Source of the DNA: PSRJ01 sp963825305 | GTDB lineage: Bacteria; Acidobacteriota; Terriglobia; Bryobacterales; Bryobacteraceae | Direction: 5' to 3' | DNA: 64,000 nt | Assembly (NCBI GenBank): GCA_963825305.1 | Contig: CAWGTA010000003.1 | Coordinates: forward strand, 354,247-418,246 | In this document: positions 36,104 through 45,205 of the stretch, piece by piece | How the letters are laid out: each line of letters begins with the position of its first letter | How positions within the stretch are numbered: the stretch's first letter is position 1 | Notes under the pieces: generated by a model | The model's input: the letters and a program-made list of their open reading frames with translations, nothing else | What the model was told of the DNA's origin: nothing | Database searches by the model: none | Translations under genes and position numbers: made by a program

Positions 36104-36550
36104 TCAACGGTATAGACGAACGAGAATTCCTGTGCAGACCTCGCCGGCATCCGTCGCAATCCAGTGACTCGTGCTTCCGTCCGGGCTGATAACGAAGTCG
36201 AAAGTGCTGGCGGTGGCACCGGTGCCGAAGCTTGCGGACCCGGTGCAGTCAGGGTTCACCTTGTAAGTGCCGGGTACCCAGGTGGACTTGAATATCGTGC
36301 CGTTAATGCTAACCGTTTCACTCAGCGATATCGCAGTCCCATCCCCGTTGAATTGCACCAGGTTCAACGCGGAAATGGGACCGACCCCCACAAGAGTGCC
36401 GGTTGCGTGCGTCACGTAGAGGCCGTTCGCCGTCGCATTGCCAAAGAAGCAATGCGTCTGGGCGCTCGAATTCTGTGGCAAGAAAGCCACGGCGAGCAGC
36501 GCGAGAGCGAGCAGGTTTGGCTTGCGTAATGATCCTAGAAGCTTCGTCAT
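36104..36550 (-). CDS. Small exported protein of unknown function
   Basis: Starts at ATG 36550, with GGGAGGAA 7 nt upstream; the open frame extends further but that part is antisense to the next gene. The 148-residue product has a signal peptide (LLALALLAVAFLPQNSSAQ). A ~115-residue beta-rich mature part includes GNATANGLYVTHATGTLVGV and GTYKVNPDCTGSASFGTGAT. Two to three Cys may form disulfides. Such proteins occur as short exported families in soil bacteria; function unknown. Divergent from the CadC-like regulator at 36683. Confidence 0.75.
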   Translation of the reverse strand: MTKLLGSLRKPNLLALALLAVAFLPQNSSAQTHCFFGNATANGLYVTHATGTLVGVGPISALNLVQFNGDGTAISLSETVSINGTIFKSTWVPGTYKVNPDCTGSASFGTGATASTFDFVISPDGSTSHWIATDAGEVCTGILVRLYR

Positions 36551-36682
36551 GTTGTGTTCCTCCCGTATTAGAAATCTCTTCTGGAGCGGTGATAAAATGG
36601 CCCTCACCGATCGGAGGCAATGTGGCAGATTCCCGGCTGCGATGTCTTTTGAAAACCTTGATGAAACCCTGATAAAGTTCTG

Positions 36683-38998
36683 ATGGCCGCTATGCCGCTC
36701 GGCGAAAAGACCTTTTACGATTTCGGTCCTTTCCGTCTCGACCCCGGACAGCGGGTTCTCCTGCGCCATGGTGAACTGATTCCCGTTGCTCCGAAAGCCT
36801 TCGATACGCTTCTGGCGTTGGTGGAGAGCGAAGGTCGTGTCCTTGAGAAGGACGAACTTCTCAAAGCAGTCTGGCCGGACAGCTTCGTGGAAGAAGGCAG
36901 CCTGGCGCAGAACATCTCGATTCTGCGGAAGACGCTGGGCGAAAACGCCAAGGGGCAGCAATACATCCAGACCATCCCCAAGCGGGGCTATCGATTTGTG
37001 GTGCCGGTGGTGATCCCGAACGGAAATGGGCACAAAGCGGAAAGCGCCGTTGCCCCAGTTCCTGCGGGGCCCCGAAACCGCAGATTTGTGCTGGCTATTG
37101 CGGCAGCGGTGGCTTTTGCAGGTGGGGCAATATTCTTCTGGTGGCAGTACTCACGGGTGAAGCCTCTCACTGATCGGGACATTTTGGTATTGGCTGACTT
37201 CACCAATTCCACGGGCGATTCGGTGTTCGACGGCACCCTGCGAGATGCCCTGGCTTTCCAGCTCGAGCAATCGCCTTTTCTGAAGGTCCTGGATGACGGG
37301 GTCATGCGCCAGGACCTTCAGCTTATGCGCCGCTCGCCTCAGGAACACATCACGAATGACCTCGCAAGGGAAATCTGTGTACGGGAAGCCAAGAAAGCCA
37401 TCCTCGGCGGGACCATCGCCGGCCTCGGAAAGAGTTACGCGCTTGACCTGAAAGCCACGAACTGCCAGAGTGGCGCGATCCTGGCGCGGGAGCACGCCGA
37501 AGCCGCTGATAAGGAGCACGTGCTGTCGGCCTTGGCCAAAGCCGCGCAAGGCATGCGCGCTAAGCTGGGAGAATCGCTCAGCTCGATCGAGAAACTTGCG
37601 CCGCCGCTTCGGGACTGGGATGTGACCACGAGTTCTCTGGAAGCCTTCCAAGCTTTTCACGAGGGCGCGCGGCTTTACGTTAGCGGCCATGCGTCGGAGG
37701 CTGTGCCGGTTTTGCTACGCGCCACCGAACTCGATCCCAATCTCGCATTTGCTTGGACCTTTCTCGCGGGCGCCTATTACAATTCCGGGGGCAGTAGCGA
37801 GAAGTATCAGGAGTACCTGGATAGGGCTTGGGCACTGCGGGATCGCGTTTCGGCTTACGAGCGGATGCAGATTGGTCCTGGGGCGAACGCGAATATGGAG
37901 AAAACGATGCAGGCCGCCGAAGAATTCGCTCGAACCTATCCACGCAACCCTGGGCCGCAGACTACACTTGGGCGAATCCACCAGACTACTGGCGAGTTCG
38001 AGAAGGCTCTGGCGAACTTTCAGGAGGTCTACCGTCTTTACCGGCAGTCATACCCTCCTGTGGCGATCGAGGTAATCGGTCTCGTCATGAGCTACGGTCA
38101 ACTCGACCGGTTCGATGAAGCGAAGAGCGTGGTTTCAGAAATGACGGCCAAAACACATGATTCCCGTATGCTTCGGCAGCAACTTTTGTGGATTGCGTAC
38201 GCTCAGGGGGACCAGGAAAATGCGGACAAACAGATTGAGTGGCTCGCGGGTAAGCCGGACGAGCATCTCAGTCTTGTCCAAGAGGCCGAGGAGGCGAGAG
38301 TGCGGGGGCAATTGCGCAAGTCGCGCGAACTGCTTCTACGTGCCGCGGACTTGGCGCGGCTGCGAAACTTGCCGGATACGGTGGCAACGTACCTAAGACC
38401 AGATGCGGCCGGCGATGCCCTCCTCGGCAACTGTGCGACCGCACGAGAAACGGGCGAGGCAGCGGACCCCGGTCTTGATCGCGTGAATCTTGCCGCCCTC
38501 ATTCCCGTCAACCGGATTGGCGACGCCGTGTTGGCTCTATGTGGAACGCCGGGTTTGGCAGAAAAGGCGGAAGAGCGTAACAAGCAGTGGGTCACGGGAG
38601 TGTACAGAAGTCCGGCCAAAGTGCCGGTGACTCGCGCGGCGATCGCGTACGGGCTCGGCGATCCGGGCAAGGCGATTGAACTGCTCGAGTCCGCCACACC
38701 GTACGAGCGGGGGCTACCCAGGACGAACTACATCCGTGGCCTCGCGTATCTCCGCTTGCGCCGCGGCGCGGAAGCCACCGCTGAGTTTCAGAAGGTCCTC
38801 GACCACCGCGGCGCCAACTGGGGACCGCTGTATCCGCTTTCGTACGTCGGTTTGGCACGCGGCGCCGCGCTCATCGGAGATACGGCGCGAGCGCGAAGAG
38901 CTTATGAGAGCTTCTTCGCGCTGTGGAAGGATGCCGACCGAGACGTGCCGATCCTGATCCAGGCACGCAAGGAATACGCCCGAATCACTGCGCCGTAA
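36683..38998 (+). CDS. CadC-like transmembrane winged-helix regulator with TPR domain
   Basis: 771 residues. Residues ~10-108 are an OmpR/PhoB-type winged helix (FGPFRLDPGQRVLLRHGELI, LAQNISILRKTLGE, YIQTIPKRGYRFVVPV). One membrane segment follows at ~132-152 (VLAIAAAVAFAGGAIFFWW). The exterior part is ~600 residues with a FlgO/TolB-like section (ILVLADFTNSTGDSVFDGTL) and TPRs (WTFLAGAYYNSGG, QTTLGRIHQTTGEFEKALAN). There is no receiver domain, so DNA binding is probably controlled directly by the periplasmic side, as in CadC/ToxR. It overlaps the convergent PQQ gene by 14 bp. Targets are unknown; the divergent small exported gene at 36104 is a candidate. Confidence 0.87.
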   Translation: MAAMPLGEKTFYDFGPFRLDPGQRVLLRHGELIPVAPKAFDTLLALVESEGRVLEKDELLKAVWPDSFVEEGSLAQNISILRKTLGENAKGQQYIQTIPKRGYRFVVPVVIPNGNGHKAESAVAPVPAGPRNRRFVLAIAAAVAFAGGAIFFWWQYSRVKPLTDRDILVLADFTNSTGDSVFDGTLRDALAFQLEQSPFLKVLDDGVMRQDLQLMRRSPQEHITNDLAREICVREAKKAILGGTIAGLGKSYALDLKATNCQSGAILAREHAEAADKEHVLSALAKAAQGMRAKLGESLSSIEKLAPPLRDWDVTTSSLEAFQAFHEGARLYVSGHASEAVPVLLRATELDPNLAFAWTFLAGAYYNSGGSSEKYQEYLDRAWALRDRVSAYERMQIGPGANANMEKTMQAAEEFARTYPRNPGPQTTLGRIHQTTGEFEKALANFQEVYRLYRQSYPPVAIEVIGLVMSYGQLDRFDEAKSVVSEMTAKTHDSRMLRQQLLWIAYAQGDQENADKQIEWLAGKPDEHLSLVQEAEEARVRGQLRKSRELLLRAADLARLRNLPDTVATYLRPDAAGDALLGNCATARETGEAADPGLDRVNLAALIPVNRIGDAVLALCGTPGLAEKAEERNKQWVTGVYRSPAKVPVTRAAIAYGLGDPGKAIELLESATPYERGLPRTNYIRGLAYLRLRRGAEATAEFQKVLDHRGANWGPLYPLSYVGLARGAALIGDTARARRAYESFFALWKDADRDVPILIQARKEYARITAP

Positions 38999-40538
38999 AC
39001 GCCAACAAGACGTTGCCGGGCATGCCGTTTTGGATGCCGGGGAAACCTGAGCCGACGAATAACATGCCCCCGGCCACGGTGGGGCCGGGTCCGCCCATGG
39101 ATCCACCTTTCGCCGCTACCTTATTTACTGTCTGGAATGGCTTCGCAGTATCGAATTCCCAAAGGACGTGGCCATCAGCGGCGGAAAGCGCGCGCGCTAC
39201 GCCATCCCAGCCCGTGGAAAATACCACGCCGGGAATCACCGAGAGGGCCGACTCGCGGCCACGCGCCCGCCCTGCGGCAGGTTCCAGAGGAGCAAACCAT
39301 TTGCGCGCACCGTCGCTGAGTCCGATCGCGACCACACCGCCGCTCGAAAGGCCGAAGTAGGCGTTCTGATCGTCCGCCGCTCCGCCCCAGACGATTTGTC
39401 CGGCGAAACCCGCGGGCTTGTCGGAGGTCTGCGTTTTCCAGACCACGGCGCCCTTATTGTCGGGGTCGTGCGCCCAAACCATGCCGCTTTTCTGCCCGGC
39501 GATCAGAACGCTTTTACCGTTCGGCAGGTTCTTGAGAATGGGCGAAGCGCCGAAATCGTGGTCCGGTCCCATATTCTTGGGGCAATTTTCCGGCTTCGGG
39601 GTGACATCGCAGCCGACGATCCAGGCGTCGCCGCCCAGATCTTGCACGGACCAGAGAATCTTGCCGGTGGTCAGGTCGAGGGCCATGATGGAATCGGTGG
39701 TTTTGGGGGCCGGATCAGTGTAGGAATCGCCCGTGCCGACATAGAGGGCATTCCGCTTGACATCGATGGTGGGCGAGTTCCAAACACCGCCACCAGCCGG
39801 GCCCCAAAGCTGCGTGCCTTTGGAATTCTTGTGCGTCGGCTTGGCGGCATCGGCGATGGAGTAGGTTCTCCAAATCTGTTTGCCGTTGGCGGCGTCGAGG
39901 GCCAGCACGCTGCCGCGGAAGGTACAGCATGGATACGCAGGATCGGAACTGCCCACTTCTTCCAGGGACGAAACGCCAATGTAGAGACGGCCCTCGTAGA
40001 GTTTCGGAGAGGCGGTAATGCGCGTCTTCGGATGGGGGTCGGCGGCAACCTTCCAAAGCAGCTCGCCGTTAGCGGCATCGACCGCGTAGACCTTACCCTT
40101 CATGTCCCCAAAGTAAAGAGAGTTACGGCCGGGACGCCCCGGCGGCGCGGGCCCGATGGTGGGGGCGTTGCGCACGTCGTCCTCAGCTTTGAAGGACCAA
40201 TACTGGCAGCCCGTAGCCGCGTCCAGCGAATACACGACGTGGGTATCGCCGCTGATAAACACACGCCCGCCGGCGATCATAGGCTGGCCGATGACCGACT
40301 TCGCATCGGGAATGCCGAAGGCCCACTTGAGCTTCAGGCGAGACACCTGAGCGGGCGAGAATCCGGCGTCCTTGGCAGGCTGAAAGCGCGTGTTCTGGGT
40401 GTCCACGCCCCAGCCATTCCACGCAGGCTTGGCGGCGAGATCGCCGAGCGGTGGGTTGCTCGTGCACGGCTGGGCGATTGCCGTGCCCAGCGACGCGACC
40501 CACAGCAATGCCTTCCAAGTTGAAGCCAATCGTCTCAT
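38985..40538 (-). CDS. Exported PQQ-type beta-propeller dehydrogenase
   Basis: ATG 40538 has GGAGG upstream and opens with a signal peptide (WKALLWVASLGTAIAQ). The ~517-residue product is a quinoprotein propeller with W-motif repeats (LDAATGCQYWSF, VDAANGELLWKV, LDLTTGKILWSV, DPDNKGAVVWKT). A vicinal Cys pair (PAYPCCTFRG) resembles the disulfide near PQQ in quinoprotein alcohol dehydrogenases. The fold and repeats suggest a polyvinyl-alcohol-dehydrogenase-like or related enzyme that oxidises alcohols in the periplasm. No cytochrome domain is present, in contrast to the pseudogene at 33951, so a separate electron acceptor is needed. Confidence 0.82.
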   Translation of the reverse strand: MRRLASTWKALLWVASLGTAIAQPCTSNPPLGDLAAKPAWNGWGVDTQNTRFQPAKDAGFSPAQVSRLKLKWAFGIPDAKSVIGQPMIAGGRVFISGDTHVVYSLDAATGCQYWSFKAEDDVRNAPTIGPAPPGRPGRNSLYFGDMKGKVYAVDAANGELLWKVAADPHPKTRITASPKLYEGRLYIGVSSLEEVGSSDPAYPCCTFRGSVLALDAANGKQIWRTYSIADAAKPTHKNSKGTQLWGPAGGGVWNSPTIDVKRNALYVGTGDSYTDPAPKTTDSIMALDLTTGKILWSVQDLGGDAWIVGCDVTPKPENCPKNMGPDHDFGASPILKNLPNGKSVLIAGQKSGMVWAHDPDNKGAVVWKTQTSDKPAGFAGQIVWGGAADDQNAYFGLSSGGVVAIGLSDGARKWFAPLEPAAGRARGRESALSVIPGVVFSTGWDGVARALSAADGHVLWEFDTAKPFQTVNKVAAKGGSMGGPGPTVAGGMLFVGSGFPGIQNGMPGNVLLAFTAQ

Positions 40539-40587
40539 TTCAGTTGCCTCCACAAACAGGGTGTCTGGAAGAGTGTACCGCGTTCTA

Positions 40588-41278
40588 TCACCGCGCATGG
40601 ACAAGAGGACGAATGCGCCGATCGTTAAGTTCTTTGATCGCTGGCATGGCATGCGGCGATAAAGGGGACAGGTCGGATGCCGCGCAGGTTTCGACAACTT
40701 GCGCCGGGCGTTTACCGCCGGGAATCGCACACGAGACCGCCTCGAACATCAGGATCCGGCGAAGCGCGAATTGCACCACCGTCGTGCCGGGTGGCAACAG
40801 AGGGCCACGCTGCGCGGGCGCACTGTGCCTCCTCAACCTTCTCCACGCTGACGCCGTAGTAGCGGATCTTACCGGCCGTCACGAGATCGTCGAGAGCCCC
40901 GAAGACCACGGCTGGTATTAGACCTCTGTTGGCGGTCCAGGCAGTCCGTCAAGAGATTCTCCAGGCTAGCGTCGATGAACGCTGCGAGGTTCTTCGCGTT
41001 GTACCCGTCAGCAGTATGCGGTGAGAGCCGGCGACCGGCTTTCGTAGCTACGATGATCTCGTCCCGGCGCTCACGTTTGATCTGACCAACCGTCCGCTTC
41101 GGCCCATCCCGTAGACATCGGCGGTATCGATGAAATTGACGCCGTAATCGACAGCCCGGTGGAGAGCCGCCAGAGAGTCACCGTCGTTGACTTTTCCCCA
41201 AGTCCCGCCAATGGCCCAAGCACCGAAGCCGATTTCCGAAATGTTCCAACCGGTCCGTCCCAGGGCACGATAGCGCAT
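40588..41278 (-). pseudogene. Aldo/keto reductase pseudogene
   Basis: Three separated minus-strand pieces match successive parts of one aldo/keto reductase. The N-terminus is MRYRALGRTGWNISEIGFGA through VNFIDTADVYGMGRS. The middle is VFGALDDLVTAGKIRYYGVS. The C-terminus is AVSCAIPGGKRPAQVVETCA. They lie in different frames and together span under 700 bp, where about 1 kb is expected. Several frameshifts and deletions have therefore destroyed the gene. Confidence 0.78.
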
Positions 41279-41311
41279 AGTTCAACCGGTCGTGCGCTCG
41301 GTAAAAAACTC

Positions 41312-41566
41312 CTACCGGCGGTCTTCGCGCCCGCGATACGCCAAGGCGAAGTTCAGTTGTCGGATGGCATCATTGGTGGCCCGGATGGCCTCGGCCTTGT
41401 GCCCTCCAAAATCGTGCGGAGCTTCTTGCATATATGCACGCGCGTCCTGCAGCGCCTCAATCGCTTTGACGATTCGCGGGTGCATAGCGCGCTCATTCTG
41501 AGCTTCGAGCGTCCATACACCTAGACTGAGCAGTAGTCCGAGCGCAATTCCCGAGAAGAACTTCAT
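41312..41566 (-). CDS. Small exported helical protein
   Basis: ATG 41566 has GGAGG 8 nt upstream; the longer open frame runs backward through the tRNA fragment and is not real. The 84-residue product has a signal peptide (FFSGIALGLLLSLGVWTLEA). A short amphipathic helical domain follows (RIVKAIEALQDARAYMQEAP, HDFGGHKAEAIRATNDAIRQ). I have seen similar small acidobacterial proteins with an HxFGGHR-type motif, all without assigned function. Confidence 0.72.
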   Translation of the reverse strand: MKFFSGIALGLLLSLGVWTLEAQNERAMHPRIVKAIEALQDARAYMQEAPHDFGGHKAEAIRATNDAIRQLNFALAYRGREDRR

Positions 41567-41641
41567 GTGTGTTGCCTCCTTTGATGGGCAACATTCTAAC
41601 AGACCTGGTGCAGACAACCGGTTAACAGTCGCTGGAAAGTT

Positions 41642-41691
41642 TGGAGCGGGAGACCGGATTCGAACCGGCGACGTCCAGCTTGGGAAGCTAG
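41642..41691 (-). other. tRNA-Gly(CCC) 3' fragment, likely attachment-site remnant
   Basis: On the minus strand the anticodon arm CTAGC-TTCCCAA-GCTGG is followed by a T arm (GCCGG-TTCGAAT-CCGGT) and the acceptor end CTCCCGC-T-CCA. The 5' acceptor strand GCGGGAG and the D arm are absent. Integration of islands at tRNA genes typically leaves just such a 3' piece, so this probably marks the edge of the mobile region that follows. Confidence 0.7.
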
Positions 41692-42174
41692 GCAAACACT
41701 TTGATCTCAATCATTTAGAGGCCGCAGGTGTTGGTTTGGAGAATACCGAGACGCCTGGAAAAACGGTGATATACCACGAGGCCTTCTAAACGGAGTGCAA
41801 TCGGAGTGCAGCGGTGCCCATCACGAGTTTTCGGAAGAATCCTTTCACTATTCACATGGTGACCCCCCAAGTCGTCCCCCAAAAATGCCGACTTGGCCAG
41901 AATCTCTCCCGTAATCGATCCACTGTGCCGCTGTCGGACTGAGAAATCGCTCGGACATTCTGGTAGACAGATGGGATAGGCCCGCATGTCTACTCGGAAC
42001 TTCGAGCAACTCCCGGGGGACTCCTTCTTTGTGATCGGAGTGACGTGTACTCAGGAAAGATTTGGTGGCCGCGAGACGAGACGGATGACATAAAGGTCCT
42101 ACAGGCGACGGACCGGTACGGGCCCTGTTTCAGTCCTGAGCCACAGGCTGGCCCAGCCATTTCTCCATCGGGAA
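41692..42174. other. Gene-free stretch at island edge
   Basis: No convincing gene. Short frames here are shadows. No integrase is found next to the tRNA fragment, so if one inserted the island it has been lost or lies elsewhere. Confidence 0.5.
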
Positions 42175-42376
42175 ATGACGTACGCTTTGGACAAACAGCG
42201 GCGGTTGCTCGTCCGCACGGGTTCGACCGGTCCGATTTTCGAGATATTGGACGGGTTGTTTGTCGATGCGAAACTCATCCGCGTCTTCGAAAATGTCCAG
42301 GGTGCCCACACGCCCTCCGAACACCTGGTTTACGTGACGATGTGGAAGATGCTCGGGTCGCAAGCAGAAGACGGCC

Positions 42377-43054
42377 CTAGGTCTTTGACCGCATAAAAGA
42401 TTTTCTTTTGTAGCGGAACTTACGACGGGCGGATCTACGGTCGAACTTCCAGTTGATCTTGATACGGTCGCGGTTCATGCGCCGATTCCAGGCTTTCGCT
42501 TCCTGGCGCAGAGTCTTGAGATTGGGGATTCGTCGACTGCCCAGACACTGCCGCGAGAAGATCCCAATTTCGATCTCCGCCTGATTTAGCCAACTTCCGT
42601 GAGTGGGCGTGTAATGAACGGTGAAGCGATCCCAGACTTCTGCGGCCATTTCCGGGCCGAAGACATCCGACAGTGCCTTACGGCGGTGGATGTTGAGGTT
42701 GTCCATTACCAAGTGGATCGTTTTCGCTTTCGGGTATGCCATCGCCAAGGTAACGGCAACCTGAGCGAACTCAAACCCCGAACGATCCGGCGTGGCGAAT
42801 GTGAAATGGCGGCCTGCTTTGGGTTCTACAGCGCAGAAGACATTGGCCGTCCCGCAACGCTCATATTCGTTATCCCGCCGTGCCTCCCGGCCCGGCACGG
42901 CCGGCGAGGCCGGCCGCACGTCGGCATGCAGGGTGACCGGCTTTTCGTCCACACAGATCACCGGTTGCAGCGGGTCGTAAGGTCGTTCGTACACCTCCAA
43001 CACGTCTTCCATCTTGGCGATATAGTCATCATTGAGATCGGCTACCACCCACAT
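42377..43054 (-). CDS. IS630 transposase, catalytic frame
   Basis: 225 residues: DDE catalytic half with CVDEKPVTLHADVRP (first Asp), HLVMDNLNIHRRKALSDVF (second Asp) and HGSWLNQAEIEIGIFSRQCL (Glu). All three acidic residues are present. Its ATG lies at the A7 run shared with the upstream frame. The stop codon TAG is formed by the last base of the element plus the TA target dinucleotide, so termination depends on the insertion site. Confidence 0.87.
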   Translation of the reverse strand: MWVVADLNDDYIAKMEDVLEVYERPYDPLQPVICVDEKPVTLHADVRPASPAVPGREARRDNEYERCGTANVFCAVEPKAGRHFTFATPDRSGFEFAQVAVTLAMAYPKAKTIHLVMDNLNIHRRKALSDVFGPEMAAEVWDRFTVHYTPTHGSWLNQAEIEIGIFSRQCLGSRRIPNLKTLRQEAKAWNRRMNRDRIKINWKFDRRSARRKFRYKRKSFMRSKT

Positions 43055-43575
43055 TTTTTTCCCGCCACGGTTTCAGATCGTGGCTCAGCAGGAGAATCCG
43101 AATGGTTTCACGTCCTACACGTGGAACCAACTTGCGTTTGACGGCTTCCTGCGCCACAAGGCGTACCGTCCAACGGGCGCGGCCTTCCGGCGGGCTACTG
43201 CATACCATTGCAATCAAACGTTGTTTCTGGCTATCGTCGAGCACCTCGGCGGCTCCGGGGCGCTGCTTCTCATACAGCGCCCGGTCCAAACCGCCCTGCT
43301 GATAACGGCGTCCGACGTTGCGGATGGCTTGTGCCGTCAGCGGAACTACACCGGCAATGCGCGGCGCGGCAACGCCTTTGGCCAACTGCAGAAGCGCCAA
43401 GGCGCGCAGAACGACTCGAACCTGCTGAACCCCACTGCGGAGGATCTTGGCAAGTTGTTTTTGATCTTTCTGGGAAACCTCGATGTTCAGGGGTGAACGG
43501 CCCATAGCAACAGTATGGGCCAAAACAATTCGATATAAAAATGGTTTTTGTCAATTCTTCAGGCGGTCAGAGACC
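42380..43575 (-). mobile_element. IS630-family insertion sequence
   Basis: 1,196 bp bounded by imperfect inverted repeats GGTCTTTGACCGC (42380-42392) and GCGGTCAGAGACC (43563-43575). Flanking TA dinucleotides (42378-42379, 43576-43577) are the target duplication typical of IS630/Tc1-mariner elements. It carries two minus-strand frames that together make one DDE transposase, and it is inserted in a plus-strand HTH gene. Confidence 0.9.
43029..43523 (-). CDS. IS630 transposase, N-terminal frame
   Basis: 164 residues: the helix-turn-helix DNA-binding half of an IS630-type transposase (RVVLRALALLQLAKGVAAPR, GLDRALYEKQRPGA, ETIRILLLSHDLKPWREK). The family protein normally continues directly from LKPWREK into MW-V-V-A-D-L-N-D. 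Here a run of seven A (forward T at 43054-43060) puts the second half in another frame, which needs +1 movement. The two halves may be joined by slippage on the A7 run, or the element may be inactive. Confidence 0.85.
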   Translation of the reverse strand: MAHTVAMGRSPLNIEVSQKDQKQLAKILRSGVQQVRVVLRALALLQLAKGVAAPRIAGVVPLTAQAIRNVGRRYQQGGLDRALYEKQRPGAAEVLDDSQKQRLIAMVCSSPPEGRARWTVRLVAQEAVKRKLVPRVGRETIRILLLSHDLKPWREKNVGGSRSQ

Positions 43576-44430
43576 TAGTCGGGAAGGCATCGTGCCGATG
43601 AAAGCGATAGCCAGAAAGGTATCGATCTCAATCCGAAATCTACGGCGGGTCTTGCGTAGCCTCGAGCAAAAGTTTGCCATTGAGGTGACCGCCTATGAGG
43701 ATAAAACCCGATCCATTGCCAGGCGTTACCGAGTCTGGGGATTCCGACCAGCGATGGAGCGTCGCCGACAGGCTGGCTACAGCTACGTCTACCGGAACCG
43801 AAATTTAGTCACCCTCGCGCGGCTTTATAGTGAATGGCCACCGGACAGCTTGACCGAAGGGTTAGGGGACAACTTGTCCGGTGGTCGAACGGACAACTTA
43901 GCCAAACTACCACCGGACAAGATCGGGGGACGGCCAACAGACAACCTGTCCGCCTCTTTAATAAGAAATTCCAATAATTCAAAAACAACAACGCCGTCGC
44001 CCCTCGTTGTCACACAGATGCTCGCAACAGTCGTCAACACCGAGTTCGGACTGGTCGACGACGACGCCCTGCGGCGAATAATTCGCGGATGCCGGGCATT
44101 CGTACCAGACGCGACGGATGAGGAGATTACAGAATTTGCTAAGGTGGCTGCTCACCGAATTCGACGCATCCAAAATCTGGACAATCCAGTAGGTCTACTA
44201 ATCAAGCAAGTTCCCAAGTACTTCGAGGGGCAATCCTTTCGCCTATACCGCGACGAGAAACGCAGGGCCAAAGAGATTCACAAGACGAGGCTGAAACAAC
44301 TACGGGAAGAAGCTCAGGAAATGCTGGAGAATCCAAATTGCGAAAGCCTCGACCGCGAATGGGCGAGAAGCGTTATCGAATCGATCGGACATGAAGCCGA
44401 AGAATCTGATGGTACTTCCGGGGGCCGAGT

Positions 44431-44616
44431 ATGACAGAGAAACATCGCCGCGATATGACTGGCTGGTTACTCGAAGCGGAGCGCGAGGAGAGCCGAAGAG
44501 TTAGCGCGGCAGTATTGACGCCCGCCAGCATCCGGCCATTGCGCCAAGCCGCATTCCGACGTCGGGCGACGTCGGCCGCTGTCGCGCAAACGATTCGCGT
44601 TTACGAAGCGGGATGA
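44431..44616 (+). CDS. Small protein of unknown function
   Basis: 61 codons, starting in a 4-bp ATGA overlap with the end of the HTH gene, which supports translation. The product (MTEKHRRDMTGWLLEAEREE...) is Arg-rich and has no domain I know. It may be an accessory product of the island gene upstream. Confidence 0.4.
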   Translation: MTEKHRRDMTGWLLEAEREESRRVSAAVLTPASIRPLRQAAFRRRATSAAVAQTIRVYEAG

Positions 44617-44809
44617 CGCCGATGGCTCCGCGGACCCGCATCGCGCATTCCGGCGTCGCAGCGAGCGGCGGGCCGGCGCGCGGATTAGAAGCACGAAGCG
44701 ACCGCCACGGTGTAAGTCCCCCGCCCTGCTCGCCTCCGCTGGCAGACGCGAGGTGAAGATCGTTGCGACCGCGAACACTGACACATGATCGCTAAACTTT
44801 GGAGAGACC

Positions 44810-45205
44810 ATGCAAACGAAAATACCCGATTCAGTTCTCGGTGCCGCCATCGCCGGCTTCGAATCGCAAAAGAAGCAGATCGACAGTCAGATCGCGGACC
44901 TTCGCCAAATGCTGAACGGCCGTCGCGCCGAGGCAGTTGCTAAGCCCGGATTGGCAGTTCGAAAGCGCAGGAAGTTTAGCGCTGCCGCTCGACGACGCAT
45001 GAAAGAGGCCCAACAGCGCCGTTGGGCGAAAGTCAGAACTGAGCCATCGGCACCAGCCACTACCAATTCTCCGAAACGGAAACGGCGTCTCAGTGCAGCC
45101 GGTAGGAAAGCAATCATCGCCGCTACCAAGAAGCGTTGGGCGAAGCACCAGGCAACCACATCAAAGAAGACCGCCGGCAAGAAGGCGCCGGCAAGGGCGG
45201 CGTAA
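44810..45205 (+). CDS. Basic repeat protein, probably DNA-binding
   Basis: 131 residues: a short coiled-coil-like N-terminus (FESQKKQIDSQIADLRQML). Two copies of a basic motif follow (RKRRKFSAAARRRMKEAQQR-RWAK and KRKRRLSAAGRKAIIAATKK-RWAK), then a Lys/Ala-rich tail (KKTAGKKAPARAA). An RBS-like GGAGAG lies 5 nt before the ATG. The repeats recall short Arg/Lys helices seen in nucleoid- or NUMOD-type DNA-binding segments. Binding to nucleic acid is inferred from charge and repeats. The HNH gene overlaps it on the other strand. Confidence 0.6.
   Translation: MQTKIPDSVLGAAIAGFESQKKQIDSQIADLRQMLNGRRAEAVAKPGLAVRKRRKFSAAARRRMKEAQQRRWAKVRTEPSAPATTNSPKRKRRLSAAGRKAIIAATKKRWAKHQATTSKKTAGKKAPARAA

Larger units (their letters stand above)
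42175..44434 (+). pseudogene. Helix-turn-helix mobile-element gene interrupted by IS630
   Basis: Removing the IS630 element (42380-43575) and one TA copy joins 42175-42379 to 43578-44434 in the same frame. The joined product reads ALDKQRRLLVRTGSTG ... HLVYVTMWKMLGSQAEDGP, then SREGIVPMKAIARKVSISIR and NLRRVLRSLEQKFAIEVTAY. The joined part is a winged-helix/HTH domain of the kind found in replication- or transfer-associated proteins of soil-bacterial islands. It is followed by a repetitive linker (DNLSGG, DNLAKLPPDK, DNLSASL) and a helical C-terminus. A truncated version could still start at 43541 or later. ATG 42175 is a guess for the original start. Function unknown. Confidence 0.7.

Noticed and set aside
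39168..40523. 451-codon plus-strand frame
   Set aside because: Antisense shadow of the PQQ propeller gene; composition-driven.
41642..41715. Complete functional tRNA-Gly
   Set aside because: The 5' acceptor strand and D arm are missing, so no cloverleaf can form.
41565..41789. Small plus-strand protein containing GAGDRIRTGDVQLGKL
   Set aside because: This is a translation of the tRNA-Gly fragment on the other strand, a well-known annotation artefact.
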